Origin: CAYMUN01 sp964440265
GTDB taxonomy: Bacteria; Patescibacteriota; Saccharimonadia; Saccharimonadales; UBA4665
NCBI GenBank assembly: GCA_964440265.1
Contig: CAYTRU010000019.1
Coordinates: forward strand, 1-17,654
Length of the DNA stretch: 17,654 nt
Direction of reading: 5' to 3'
Part shown: positions 8,083 to 14,703 of the stretch, piece by piece
How positions within the stretch are numbered: the first letter of the stretch is position 1
Layout: each line of letters starts with the position of its first letter
Notes under the pieces: generated by a model
What the model was told of the DNA's origin: nothing
The model's input: only the letters and a program-made list of their open reading frames with translations
The model's database searches: none
Made by a program: the position numbers and the translations under genes

Positions 8083-8441
8083 GCAAGGCCCCTTTGAAGT
8101 GTTTGGTAGGCCAGCAAAGCACATTTCGTGCGAGCTGGTGTAAGGGTCAAGCCTAGTAGTCCTAGCATGTCCTCGGCAGTCATGGCCGAGATGGTCGCCA
8201 CTGCTGATCCTTTCACGCCGTCAGTTAATAATGAGGCTGCCGCTTTGGCGATGGCGCAGCCCTGAGCTGTAAAGGCGATATCGACCAACTGTTTATTGCT
8301 GGTCGTGGCAGTCAGATGAATTTCATCGCCACATAGCGGGTTGAAACCAGTTTCATCGATGTCGGGCCGTGCCACTGTGCCGTAATTATGCGGATGCTGC
8401 CAATGCTCCAAAATAATTTCGCGGTAGAGGGGATCTTCCAT
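8079..8441 (-). CDS. sufU: SufU-like Fe-S scaffold / sulfur-transfer protein, compact form
   Basis: SufU/IscU proteins accept sulfur from the cysteine desulfurase and pass sulfur or nascent clusters on. This one has 120 residues. The three cysteines and the aspartate of the family are present: NPLCGD (Cys37, Asp39), AQGCAIAKAAAS (Cys62) and ARTKCALL (Cys107). Cys62 to Cys107 is 45 residues, close to IscU and about 17 shorter than in Bacillus SufU. The residue before the last Cys is Lys, as in SufU, not the His of IscU. It is the last gene of the minus-strand ilvE-suf run, two bases after sufS. Both it and the convergent YrdC-family gene stop within CTAG at 8079-8082. Confidence 0.9.
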   Translation of the reverse strand: MEDPLYREIILEHWQHPHNYGTVARPDIDETGFNPLCGDEIHLTATTSNKQLVDIAFTAQGCAIAKAAASLLTDGVKGSAVATISAMTAEDMLGLLGLTLTPARTKCALLAYQTLQRGLA

Positions 8442-8443
8442 AA

Positions 8444-9673
8444 CTATATCCGTAGTACCTGTTTTACTTGCTCCAGACCACTGATCAAGGCATCGACATC
8501 TGCCTGGTTATTGTAAAGGTAAAAGGATGCCCGCACAGTACCAGCTACACCTAAGTAACGCATCAGTGGCTGAGCACAGTGGTGGCCCGCCCGCACCGCG
8601 ATAGAGGCGCGGTTTAATATTTCAGCAACATCGTGCGGGTGTGCACCTGCTACCGCAAAAGAAAAAATCGCCAGCCGATTGATAGCGTCCGGAGGGCCGA
8701 ACAGCGTAATATTGGCTTGAGCTTTCAAGAGATCCAGCGCGTAAGCGGTAAGTTCATGGTCATGCTGGGTGACCGCTGGCAAGCCGACCTGACGCAGGTA
8801 GTCAATCGCGGCACCGAGGCCAGCTACACCCTCGAGGTTTCTGGTGCCTGGTTCAAATTTAGCTGGCGACTTAGCCCAGACCGCCGTCTGCTCAGTGACA
8901 GAGCTAATCATATGACTCCCTACGAGAAGTGGCTCCATTGCCTCAAGTAGTTCTGGCTTGGCATATAGCACACCAACTCCAGAAGGACCGAGCATTTTAT
9001 GTGCCGAAAAGGCCAAAAAATCGGCACCTAATGCCTGCACATTTACTGGTACATGTGGCGCTGTCTGAGCGGCGTCAACTAGTAACTTAGCTTCCGCTCC
9101 TTGCTGCTTAAAAAATGCGGCGATTTCAGCAAGAGGATTAATGGTACCTAGTACATTGGAAGCATGCGGGAGCGCAATGAGTTTAACCTTTGCAACATCG
9201 AGGTCGCCGATCGCTCGATAGTCTAGCCGGTAATCATCCGTCAAAGGCAAAAAGAATAGTCGGCAGCCCACTCTGTCACATACTCGCTGCCAAGGAACGA
9301 GATTCGAGTGATGTTCCATCTGGGACACCACGATGATATCGTCACGCTGGAGATTCTTGCTGGCCCAGCCGTAAGCCACCAAATTGATAGCTTCGGTCGT
9401 GTTGTGCGTAAAGATGATCTGACCAGGTGAGCTGGCACCGATAAACTGCGAGACACTGGCGCGAGTCTTCTCAAAAAGCTCCGTAGCTATTTGGCTAAGG
9501 TCATATATGCCGCGGTCTATATTGGCATTCGAGTTCGTATAAAAACTGGTTACCGCGTCAATAACTGCTTGGGGCTTTTGGCTGGTGGCAGCGCTGTCTA
9601 GGTAGACTAAATCTGGCTGATTATTCAGTAGTGGGAAGTCAGATTTTAGGTGTTCCAATGGCGGTTTTTTCAT
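8444..9673 (-). CDS. sufS: Cysteine desulfurase SufS
   Basis: SufS is a PLP enzyme that takes sulfur from cysteine as a persulfide for Fe-S cluster assembly. The protein has 409 residues, the normal length for class II (SufS/CsdA type) enzymes. PLP lysine is Lys226 in SAHKMLGPSGVG; the persulfide cysteine is Cys366 in RAGHHCAQPLM, the SufS form of the active-site loop. YLDSAATSQKP (24-34), THNTTEAINLVAYGW (89-103), SQMEHHSNLVPWQ (117-129) and LLVDAAQ (197-203) are also typical. It starts in an ATGA overlap with sufD and is followed after two bases by sufU, its likely sulfur acceptor. Confidence 0.97.
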   Translation of the reverse strand: MKKPPLEHLKSDFPLLNNQPDLVYLDSAATSQKPQAVIDAVTSFYTNSNANIDRGIYDLSQIATELFEKTRASVSQFIGASSPGQIIFTHNTTEAINLVAYGWASKNLQRDDIIVVSQMEHHSNLVPWQRVCDRVGCRLFFLPLTDDYRLDYRAIGDLDVAKVKLIALPHASNVLGTINPLAEIAAFFKQQGAEAKLLVDAAQTAPHVPVNVQALGADFLAFSAHKMLGPSGVGVLYAKPELLEAMEPLLVGSHMISSVTEQTAVWAKSPAKFEPGTRNLEGVAGLGAAIDYLRQVGLPAVTQHDHELTAYALDLLKAQANITLFGPPDAINRLAIFSFAVAGAHPHDVAEILNRASIAVRAGHHCAQPLMRYLGVAGTVRASFYLYNNQADVDALISGLEQVKQVLRI

Positions 9674-10233
9674 ACTATCAGTGCTTTTTTAGCCTGAGCT
9701 GCTAGATTGCTTGGTAAGCGGTTTATCATATCTTGCAAGAAGCCACTCACTACTAGCTGTCGGGCCGTTGCTTCGGGTAATCCGCGACACATTAAATAAA
9801 AGACTTCCAGATCATTGATGCGGCCAACGGTCGTGGCATGCCCGGCCTTGACATCGTTCTCCAGAATTTCCAAACCAGGTATAGCTTGGCCCTTGGCATC
9901 TTCAGAAAGCAGGACATGGGCACCCAGCCAAGCAGTGGTGCCTTTGGCCCCGGGCAAGATACGCAGCATACCGTCTATATCGACTCGGGCACTATCGCGC
10001 AAGGCGGCTTTAACAACTATCTCGCTGGTGGTTTGCGGTGCGGCATGGATAACCCTGATGTTCAGCGCTAGGTTTTGGGCTTGCTGGCCGATTAGCAAAC
10101 CCAGGAATTGCACTTGGGCGCCAGGTTTCGCTAGAGTTACTTCGTAGGCCAATTCAGTCTGGGCACCAGTCCATAGTAGCGAGATAATTCGCTGCTCATT
10201 ACTGCCGACGGTGATACGCTGTGTTTTAGCCAA
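9670..10233 (-). CDS. sufD: SufD, minimal form
   Basis: SufD pairs with SufB and SufC in the SufBC2D scaffold where Fe-S clusters are built. At 187 residues this is less than half of E. coli SufD (about 423); the N-terminal helical part is missing and only the beta-helix core and C-terminal helices remain. ILENDVKAGHATTVGRIND.EVFYLMCRGLPE (122-154) is the diagnostic C-terminal block; His132 corresponds by position to the SufD histidine thought to act at the SufB-SufD interface. The start is TTG at 10233, chosen because GGAGG lies five bases upstream, inside the end of sufB, and because the frame then overlaps the sufB end by eight bases. It ends in an ATGA overlap with sufS. Confidence 0.92.
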   Translation of the reverse strand: MAKTQRITVGSNEQRIISLLWTGAQTELAYEVTLAKPGAQVQFLGLLIGQQAQNLALNIRVIHAAPQTTSEIVVKAALRDSARVDIDGMLRILPGAKGTTAWLGAHVLLSEDAKGQAIPGLEILENDVKAGHATTVGRINDLEVFYLMCRGLPEATARQLVVSGFLQDMINRLPSNLAAQAKKALIV

Positions 10234-11632
10234 CCGAACCCTCCATCGATAAGCTGATTAAGCGGTTCAGCTCTACAGCGTATTCCAGGGGTAATTCTTT
10301 GACAATCGGCTCGATGAAGCCGTTGACAATCAATGACGTTGCTTGGGCCTCCGATAGTCCGCGGCACATTAAGTAAAAGAGCTGCTCTTCGCCGATTTTG
10401 CTGACTGACGCTTCGTGCCCGAGCGTAACATCTTGCTCATTGACGATGTTTGTCGGGTAGGTATCGGAACGGGACAGCTCATCGAGTAGTAGGGCATCGC
10501 AGCGTACAAACGATTTGCTGCCTTTCGCACCCTTGATGATCTTCACCATGCCCCGGTAGCTAGCCCGGCCACCACCTAGGCTGACCGATTTGGAAGTAAT
10601 CGTGCTGGTGGTGTCTGGTGCCAGGTGGATAGCTTTCGCCCCGGCATCCTGATGCTGACCTGCACCGGCTAAAGCCAGCGATAAAACCTCGCCTTTGGCC
10701 CCCCGGCCATTGAGGATAACTGAAGGATATTTCATAGTGACTTTGGCACCGAGATTGGCATCGATCCACTCGCCAAAGCCATTTTCCTCGACGAGCATAC
10801 GCTTCGTCACGAGATTATAGACATTGTTCGACCAGTTTTGAATGGTAGTGTAACGGCAGCGAGCCCCCTTTTTAACGACGATTTCAACAACGGCAGCGTG
10901 CAGGGAATCAGTTGTATAAATGGGGGCCGTACAGCCTTCCACGTAATGCACATAACTGCCCTCGTCGGCGATGATGAGTGTGCGCTCAAACTGGCCCATG
11001 TTGGCGGCATTGATCCGGAAGTAAGCTTGCAGTGGAATATCGACATGGACACCCTTTGGCACATAGACAAAACTACCGCCACTCCAAACAGCCGTATTCA
11101 GCGCCGCGAATTTGTTGTCCGACACAGGAATCACTGTGCCGAAATATTCGCGCAGCAGTTCTGGGTATTTTTGCAATGCCGTATCAGTATCGGTGAAAAT
11201 GACACCTTGGTCTTCCCATTTTTGCTTTAGGTTATGATAGATTACTTCCGAATCATACTGGGCCCCGACACCCGCTAGAAATTCCTGCTCAGCTTGCGGG
11301 ATGCCAATCTTATCATAGGTATCTTTAATGTCGGCCGGCACGTCGGCCCATTGGCTAAATTTTTTCTCGGAGGGACTGACATAGTAATACATGGCATCAA
11401 AATCGATACCGGACAAATCAGCACCCCAGGTAGGCAGCATTTTTTGCTCAAACAGCTGCAAAGCTTGCAGGCGAATTTGCAGCATCCAAGCTGGCTCATT
11501 CTTAAAACGTGAAATCGATTCGACGACCTCACGGCTCAGTCCCCGAGGCGTCTTGAAAACTGCAGCCTCCGGTTTATGGAAGCCCATCGGGTAATCAGTT
11601 TTGATAGTCTGAGCAGCTGGTTTTGGTTTCAT
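10226..11632 (-). CDS. sufB: SufB Fe-S assembly scaffold subunit
   Basis: SufB carries the site where the cluster forms in the SufBC2D complex. The protein has 468 residues, full length for the family. Visible are YYYVSPSEKK (82-91), WSGGSFVYVPKGV (183-195), HYVEGCTAP (229-237; Cys234), SFVRCDALLLDE (374-385; Cys378, aligned by context with the catalytic SufB cysteine of E. coli) and VTLGHEASVSKIGEEQLFYLMCRGLSE (402-428). The start ATG at 11630-11632 has only a weak AGG ahead of it. It lies nine bases after sufC and overlaps the sufD start by eight bases; the SufD Shine-Dalgarno sequence is embedded in its last codons. Confidence 0.97.
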   Translation of the reverse strand: MKPKPAAQTIKTDYPMGFHKPEAAVFKTPRGLSREVVESISRFKNEPAWMLQIRLQALQLFEQKMLPTWGADLSGIDFDAMYYYVSPSEKKFSQWADVPADIKDTYDKIGIPQAEQEFLAGVGAQYDSEVIYHNLKQKWEDQGVIFTDTDTALQKYPELLREYFGTVIPVSDNKFAALNTAVWSGGSFVYVPKGVHVDIPLQAYFRINAANMGQFERTLIIADEGSYVHYVEGCTAPIYTTDSLHAAVVEIVVKKGARCRYTTIQNWSNNVYNLVTKRMLVEENGFGEWIDANLGAKVTMKYPSVILNGRGAKGEVLSLALAGAGQHQDAGAKAIHLAPDTTSTITSKSVSLGGGRASYRGMVKIIKGAKGSKSFVRCDALLLDELSRSDTYPTNIVNEQDVTLGHEASVSKIGEEQLFYLMCRGLSEAQATSLIVNGFIEPIVKELPLEYAVELNRLISLSMEGSVG

Positions 11633-11641
11633 GGTAATAGC

Positions 11642-12391
11642 CTAACCCAAACGTTCGTAACCAGTTTTTTCAATTTCGTGAGCTAGTGAGGCGGTACCCG
11701 ACTTCACGATCCGACCACCAACCATGACGTGCACGAAATCGGGTTTTATATAATTTAGGATGCGCTGATAATGCGTAATGAGTAGCAAGCCGAGCGGATA
11801 GTCCAGTGCCTGAATACTTTTGGCGATGTAGCGTAAACCATCGACATCCAGGCCAGAGTCTGGCTCGTCCAAAATGGCAAAGCGGGGTCGCAGCATAGCT
11901 AGCTGCAAGATTTCAGCTTTCTTTTTTTCACCGCCAGAGAAGCCGTGATTTAGTGAGCGCTTGGCTAGTTCTTTGGAAAAACCAAGGGTCTTGGCAAGTG
12001 GTTCCAGCTGATTGCGAAACGCAATCGGCGAAACTTGCTTTTCATCTGCCGACTTGTTTTCATTTACTGCCATCCGCAAAAAGTGGGCAAAATTTACGCC
12101 AGCAACTTCCATAGGGTACTGAAAGCCTAAAAACAAGCCGAGTTTGGCACGTTCGTCAGGGGGTAGTTTCGTGATATCTTGACTATCTAGACTGATAGTA
12201 CCAGCAGTTACTGTATAAGCCGGATGACCCATCAGAATTTGCGCCAACGTAGACTTGCCGCCGCCATTAGGGCCCATAATAACGTGCCGTTCTCCCTGGT
12301 TCACGGTCAGGGAGACCCCATGTAGGATCGCCTTACCCTCACGCGTGCTTACTTGGAGGTTATCGATCTGTAAATTACTACTTTTTGCCAC
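11642..12391 (-). CDS. sufC: SufC ATPase of the SUF complex
   Basis: SufC is the ABC-type ATPase that drives SufBC2D. The protein has 249 residues. Walker A is GPNGGGKST (40-48), with Gly where most SufC have Ser; the SufC Q-loop region LGFQYPMEVAGV is at 88-99; the signature is FSGGEKKKAEILQL (151-164); Walker B is FAILDEPDSGLDVDGL (171-186); the H-loop His is His207. The start is GTG at 12391, with GGAG about eight bases upstream; only one base separates it from the stop of the upstream CxxC protein. Gene order is C-B-D-S-U, the common order of Gram-positive-type SUF operons. Confidence 0.96.
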   Translation of the reverse strand: MAKSSNLQIDNLQVSTREGKAILHGVSLTVNQGERHVIMGPNGGGKSTLAQILMGHPAYTVTAGTISLDSQDITKLPPDERAKLGLFLGFQYPMEVAGVNFAHFLRMAVNENKSADEKQVSPIAFRNQLEPLAKTLGFSKELAKRSLNHGFSGGEKKKAEILQLAMLRPRFAILDEPDSGLDVDGLRYIAKSIQALDYPLGLLLITHYQRILNYIKPDFVHVMVGGRIVKSGTASLAHEIEKTGYERLG

Positions 12392-12392
12392 T

Positions 12393-12695
12393 TCAGAGGC
12401 TCCGCGACAACATAACTCCGCCGGTCACCCCAGATGATTTTTGATCTGAAGCTGCTTGCTGTTCTCGCCATTCCTTTTCCAGCTCGGTATTGATCTCGTC
12501 GATCATTTCTAACATAGAAGCTTCGCTCATGCCATGCAGCTGTGCACCGGTTTCAATTGTATCGGCTTCATTCATAAAACAGTTGGCGCAGTGCAAACCA
12601 TACTCGGCCAATAGCTCACCTACTCGGGGGCATTCTTCGAGTATGATCCGAAATGAATCATAGCGAGTCACTGCGTAAGGGCTTACTCCATCCAT
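12393..12695 (-). CDS. Small CxxC protein, DUF1858-like, at the head of the suf genes
   Basis: This 100-residue protein shows the pattern of the DUF1858 domain, also known as the hybrid-cluster-protein-associated redox disulfide domain: a leading helix ending in a conserved Pro (ILEECPRVGELLAEYG, 18-33), then CANC (36-39), then TIETGAQLHGM (46-56) and a closing helix with an acidic tail. The two cysteines could bind metal or form a redox disulfide; Cys22 is a third cysteine nearby. Its place one base upstream of sufC and 12 bases after ilvE suggests a part in Fe-S assembly or in sensing it, but this is inference. There is no Shine-Dalgarno sequence before the ATG; a TGATACAAT box ends six bases before it, so the suf mRNA could start at this ATG. 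Confidence 0.8.
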   Translation of the reverse strand: MDGVSPYAVTRYDSFRIILEECPRVGELLAEYGLHCANCFMNEADTIETGAQLHGMSEASMLEMIDEINTELEKEWREQQAASDQKSSGVTGGVMLSRSL

Positions 12696-12730
12696 CTCTG
12701 TATTGTATCACGGGGTTTGATTGCTTGGAA
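12696..12730 (-). promoter_or_regulatory. Candidate leaderless promoter of the suf genes
   Basis: On the minus strand an extended -10 box, TGATACAAT, lies at 12710-12702, inside the end of ilvE. Seven bases after its last base is the A of the ATG at 12695, so the predicted mRNA starts at the start codon. The -35 region at 17 bases spacing (TTCCAA, 12730-12725) is weak, as is common with extended -10 boxes. This would let suf be made apart from ilvE. Confidence 0.5.
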
Positions 12731-13646
12731 ACGAGCTGATCCAAGTAGCGTACTCGGTAGATTCCTGACGAACGATGGCTTGGAGCGCCGCCTGTAGTCT
12801 AGCGGTTATCGGGTGCTCAGTGGGCATATCATAACTTTCGATGCGGGTAACTGGTGTGATCCGGGCCGCTGTGCCGGTTAGGAAGACCTCTTCGGCGAGC
12901 AGCAGTTCAGATTTATCGACGGGTCGCTCCTGAGTTTTAAGGCCTAGGTCTTGAGCGAGCTTTAGAATGCTGCGGCGAGTAATGCCTTCTAGGATGGCTT
13001 CGGTAACCCCCGGCGTGACCAGTACATCATCCTTGACCATAAAGATGTTCATCGCGCTACCCTCGGCCACTTTACCGCCGCTGTTAAGTAAAATGGCCTC
13101 ATCATAGCCACGTGCTACAGCCTCTGACTTAGCTAGTGCCGAGGTTACATACGTACCGCTGATCTTACCACGTAAGGGCACACTATAATCATCGCCGCGT
13201 ACCCAAGAGCTAAAGCAGCAACTAATACCACTACCAGGCAGGTACTCACCCATTTCTAGCCCATATATTAGGAAGTCGTATTCTACATCATGCAGGCGCG
13301 GCGAAACTCCTAGGTCGCTGACATAGACAAGCGGGCGTAAATAGTAAGGCCTATCACCAGGGTTGCTAGCGATAAATTTAGTAATGGCAGCTGTTATATC
13401 TGTCGATGATAACGTATGGCCGAGCAGGCGGGCACTATCACTAAGACGTTTGGCATGGATTTCGGGACGAAACAGTGTCACGTAGCCTGGTTTCTTGGCA
13501 TCTGGTTCGACCCGTTGGCCAGCGAAGACGGCGGTGCCGTAGTGTAGGGCGTGTGTCGCGATCGAGACATTTGCCTCGCCAAACGGCAGAACGGAGCCGC
13601 GCAAGTACGCATTGGGCAAAAAGGTGGGGTGGGAAGAGCTGGTCAT
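12708..13646 (-). CDS. ilvE: Branched-chain amino acid aminotransferase
   Basis: IlvE transfers the amino group from glutamate to the keto acids of valine, leucine and isoleucine. It is a fold-type IV PLP enzyme. I use the ATG at 13646 (312 residues): AGGAA lies seven bases upstream and Lys161 (LRGKISGTYVTS) then falls almost exactly where the PLP lysine sits in E. coli IlvE. A further open frame up to 13685 would start on a TTG and contain the -10 box, so it is rejected. HALHYGTAVF (32-41), YYLRPL.Y (101-108), EAILLNSGGKVAEGSAMNIF and VFLTGTAARITPV are typical. The usual FEGIR after HYGT.V reads FAGQR (41-45), which is unusual. A D-amino acid or aminodeoxychorismate type is less likely given the length and neighbours. 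It is the first gene of the minus-strand ilvE-suf run and completes the pathway of the facing ilv-leu operon. Confidence 0.92.
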   Translation of the reverse strand: MTSSSHPTFLPNAYLRGSVLPFGEANVSIATHALHYGTAVFAGQRVEPDAKKPGYVTLFRPEIHAKRLSDSARLLGHTLSSTDITAAITKFIASNPGDRPYYLRPLVYVSDLGVSPRLHDVEYDFLIYGLEMGEYLPGSGISCCFSSWVRGDDYSVPLRGKISGTYVTSALAKSEAVARGYDEAILLNSGGKVAEGSAMNIFMVKDDVLVTPGVTEAILEGITRRSILKLAQDLGLKTQERPVDKSELLLAEEVFLTGTAARITPVTRIESYDMPTEHPITARLQAALQAIVRQESTEYATWISSFPSNQTP

Positions 13647-13684
13647 GACGTATTTCCTAGATTTATTGTATCTAAAGTATAGCA
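13647..13684 (-). promoter_or_regulatory. Promoter and ribosome binding site of ilvE
   Basis: An extended -10 box TGCTATACT reads on the minus strand at 13684-13676. No good -35 is seen at 17 bases. A transcript would start near 13669 and give a leader of about 22 bases holding AGGAA at 13658-13654 before the ATG at 13646. Confidence 0.6.
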
Positions 13685-13720
13685 AGGCTGGCTAAAAAAT
13701 ATACACTTACCTGCTATACT
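13676..13720. repeat. Inverted repeat AGTATAGCA / TGCTATACT between divergent genes
   Basis: The left arm is 13676-13684 and the right arm 13712-13720, perfect over nine bases with a 27-base spacer. Each arm is the extended -10 box of one of the two divergent promoters, so the symmetry may simply come from two similar promoters. Confidence 0.7.
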
Positions 13721-13758
13721 ATGTATAGTATTGAAATTACTGTGTAAAGGAGGGTTTT
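13712..13758 (+). promoter_or_regulatory. Promoter, operator-like palindrome and RBS of the oxidoreductase gene
   Basis: TGCTATACT at 13712-13720 is an extended -10 box facing right. Overlapping it is the near-perfect palindrome ATACTATGTATAGTAT (13716-13731), placed so that a bound protein would cover the -10 box and the predicted transcript start near 13727. A strong AAAGGAGG (13746-13753) sits about five bases before the ATG at 13759. No -35 is recognisable. Confidence 0.6.
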
Positions 13759-14700
13759 ATGAAAGCAGCACAAGCAACCGCTTATGGTGGTCAAGACGTG
13801 GTAGAAGTAGTAATGGACGCACCAAAACCAGGGCTGGCACCTGATCAAGTGCTGGTAGAAGTGCAGGCCGCCGCAGCTAACCCCTTTGACTGGAAGGTGC
13901 GCGAGGGCATGGTACGCCAGATGGCTGAGCTTAACTTTCCGGCTACACTGGGTGGTGATGTTGCTGGTATAGTCGCTGAAGTTGGCAATGATGTACAGGG
14001 GTTTACGCCTGGTCAGGCCGTGTACGGTAGCGCCGGAGCACTTAGCGGGCAAGGATCGTTCGCTGAGTATGCTCCTGTTAAAGCCAGCCAATTGGCACTG
14101 AAACCGACAACTGTCGACTTCACAACTGCCGCCGCCTTACCGCTGGTAAGTGTCAGTGCCTACCAAGCCCTGGTTGATCATATGCGATTACAGGCTGACC
14201 AAAAAATCCTCATCCACGGTGGGGCAGGCGGTATCGGCTCTATGGCTATTCAGCTGGCCAAACACCTTGGTGCTTATGTAGCTACTACGGTGAGCAGTAA
14301 AGAGGTGGATTTCGTAAAAGGTTTGGGGGCTGATGAAGTAATTGATTACCAGAATCAGGACTTCTCAACTATCCTGAAAGATTACGACGCTGTCTTTGAT
14401 AACGTCGGTGGTGACATCAATACTAAGTCTTACACCGTACTCAAAGCTGGTGGCGCTCTGGTCTCGATGGTAGAACCGCCGAACGACGAACTAGTGCAAC
14501 AGCATGGTGTACAGTACACTTCTCAGTTCACGCAAGTTAACACCGACCGCCTGGAGAAAATTACTGCCCTAGTTGAGGCCGGCACGCTTACTGTCCATAT
14601 CGATAAAATTTTTCCCCTCGATCAAGCTCCCGAAGCTCTCGAATACCTAAAAACCGGCCATCCTCGCGGTAAAGTTGTCATTCAGGTTAAAGAAGCCTGA
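13759..14700 (+). CDS. Zinc-independent NADP-dependent quinone oxidoreductase (MDR family)
   Basis: This 313-residue protein is a medium-chain dehydrogenase/reductase of the quinone oxidoreductase (COG0604) group, which reduces quinones or enones with NADPH. The GroES-like N-domain holds NPFDWKVREG (41-50) and LGGDVAGIVAEVG (64-76); the Rossmann domain holds ILIHGGAGGIGSMAIQLAK (150-168), with the alanine/glycine-rich nucleotide loop. Catalytic-zinc cysteines and histidines of alcohol dehydrogenases are absent. The start is supported by AAAGGAGG at 13746-13753. It is a single-gene unit, divergent from ilvE and separated by three bases from the convergent HAD gene. The palindrome on its promoter suggests repression, perhaps lifted by a reactive substrate. 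Confidence 0.92.
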   Translation: MKAAQATAYGGQDVVEVVMDAPKPGLAPDQVLVEVQAAAANPFDWKVREGMVRQMAELNFPATLGGDVAGIVAEVGNDVQGFTPGQAVYGSAGALSGQGSFAEYAPVKASQLALKPTTVDFTTAAALPLVSVSAYQALVDHMRLQADQKILIHGGAGGIGSMAIQLAKHLGAYVATTVSSKEVDFVKGLGADEVIDYQNQDFSTILKDYDAVFDNVGGDINTKSYTVLKAGGALVSMVEPPNDELVQQHGVQYTSQFTQVNTDRLEKITALVEAGTLTVHIDKIFPLDQAPEALEYLKTGHPRGKVVIQVKEA

Positions 14701-14703
14701 GGC

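Noticed and set aside
8633..8950. Plus-strand open frame of 105 codons inside sufS
   Set aside because: It is antisense to a fully conserved SufS and shows no recognisable protein features.
13647..13685. Longer ilvE start on a TTG at 13685
   Set aside because: The extension contains the -10 box TATACT and the ribosome binding site; the ATG at 13646 gives the family length and Lys position.
13714..14091. Minus-strand open frame of 125 codons over the divergent promoter and the oxidoreductase start
   Set aside because: It is antisense to a conserved gene and runs through the promoter region; its residue make-up looks like noise.
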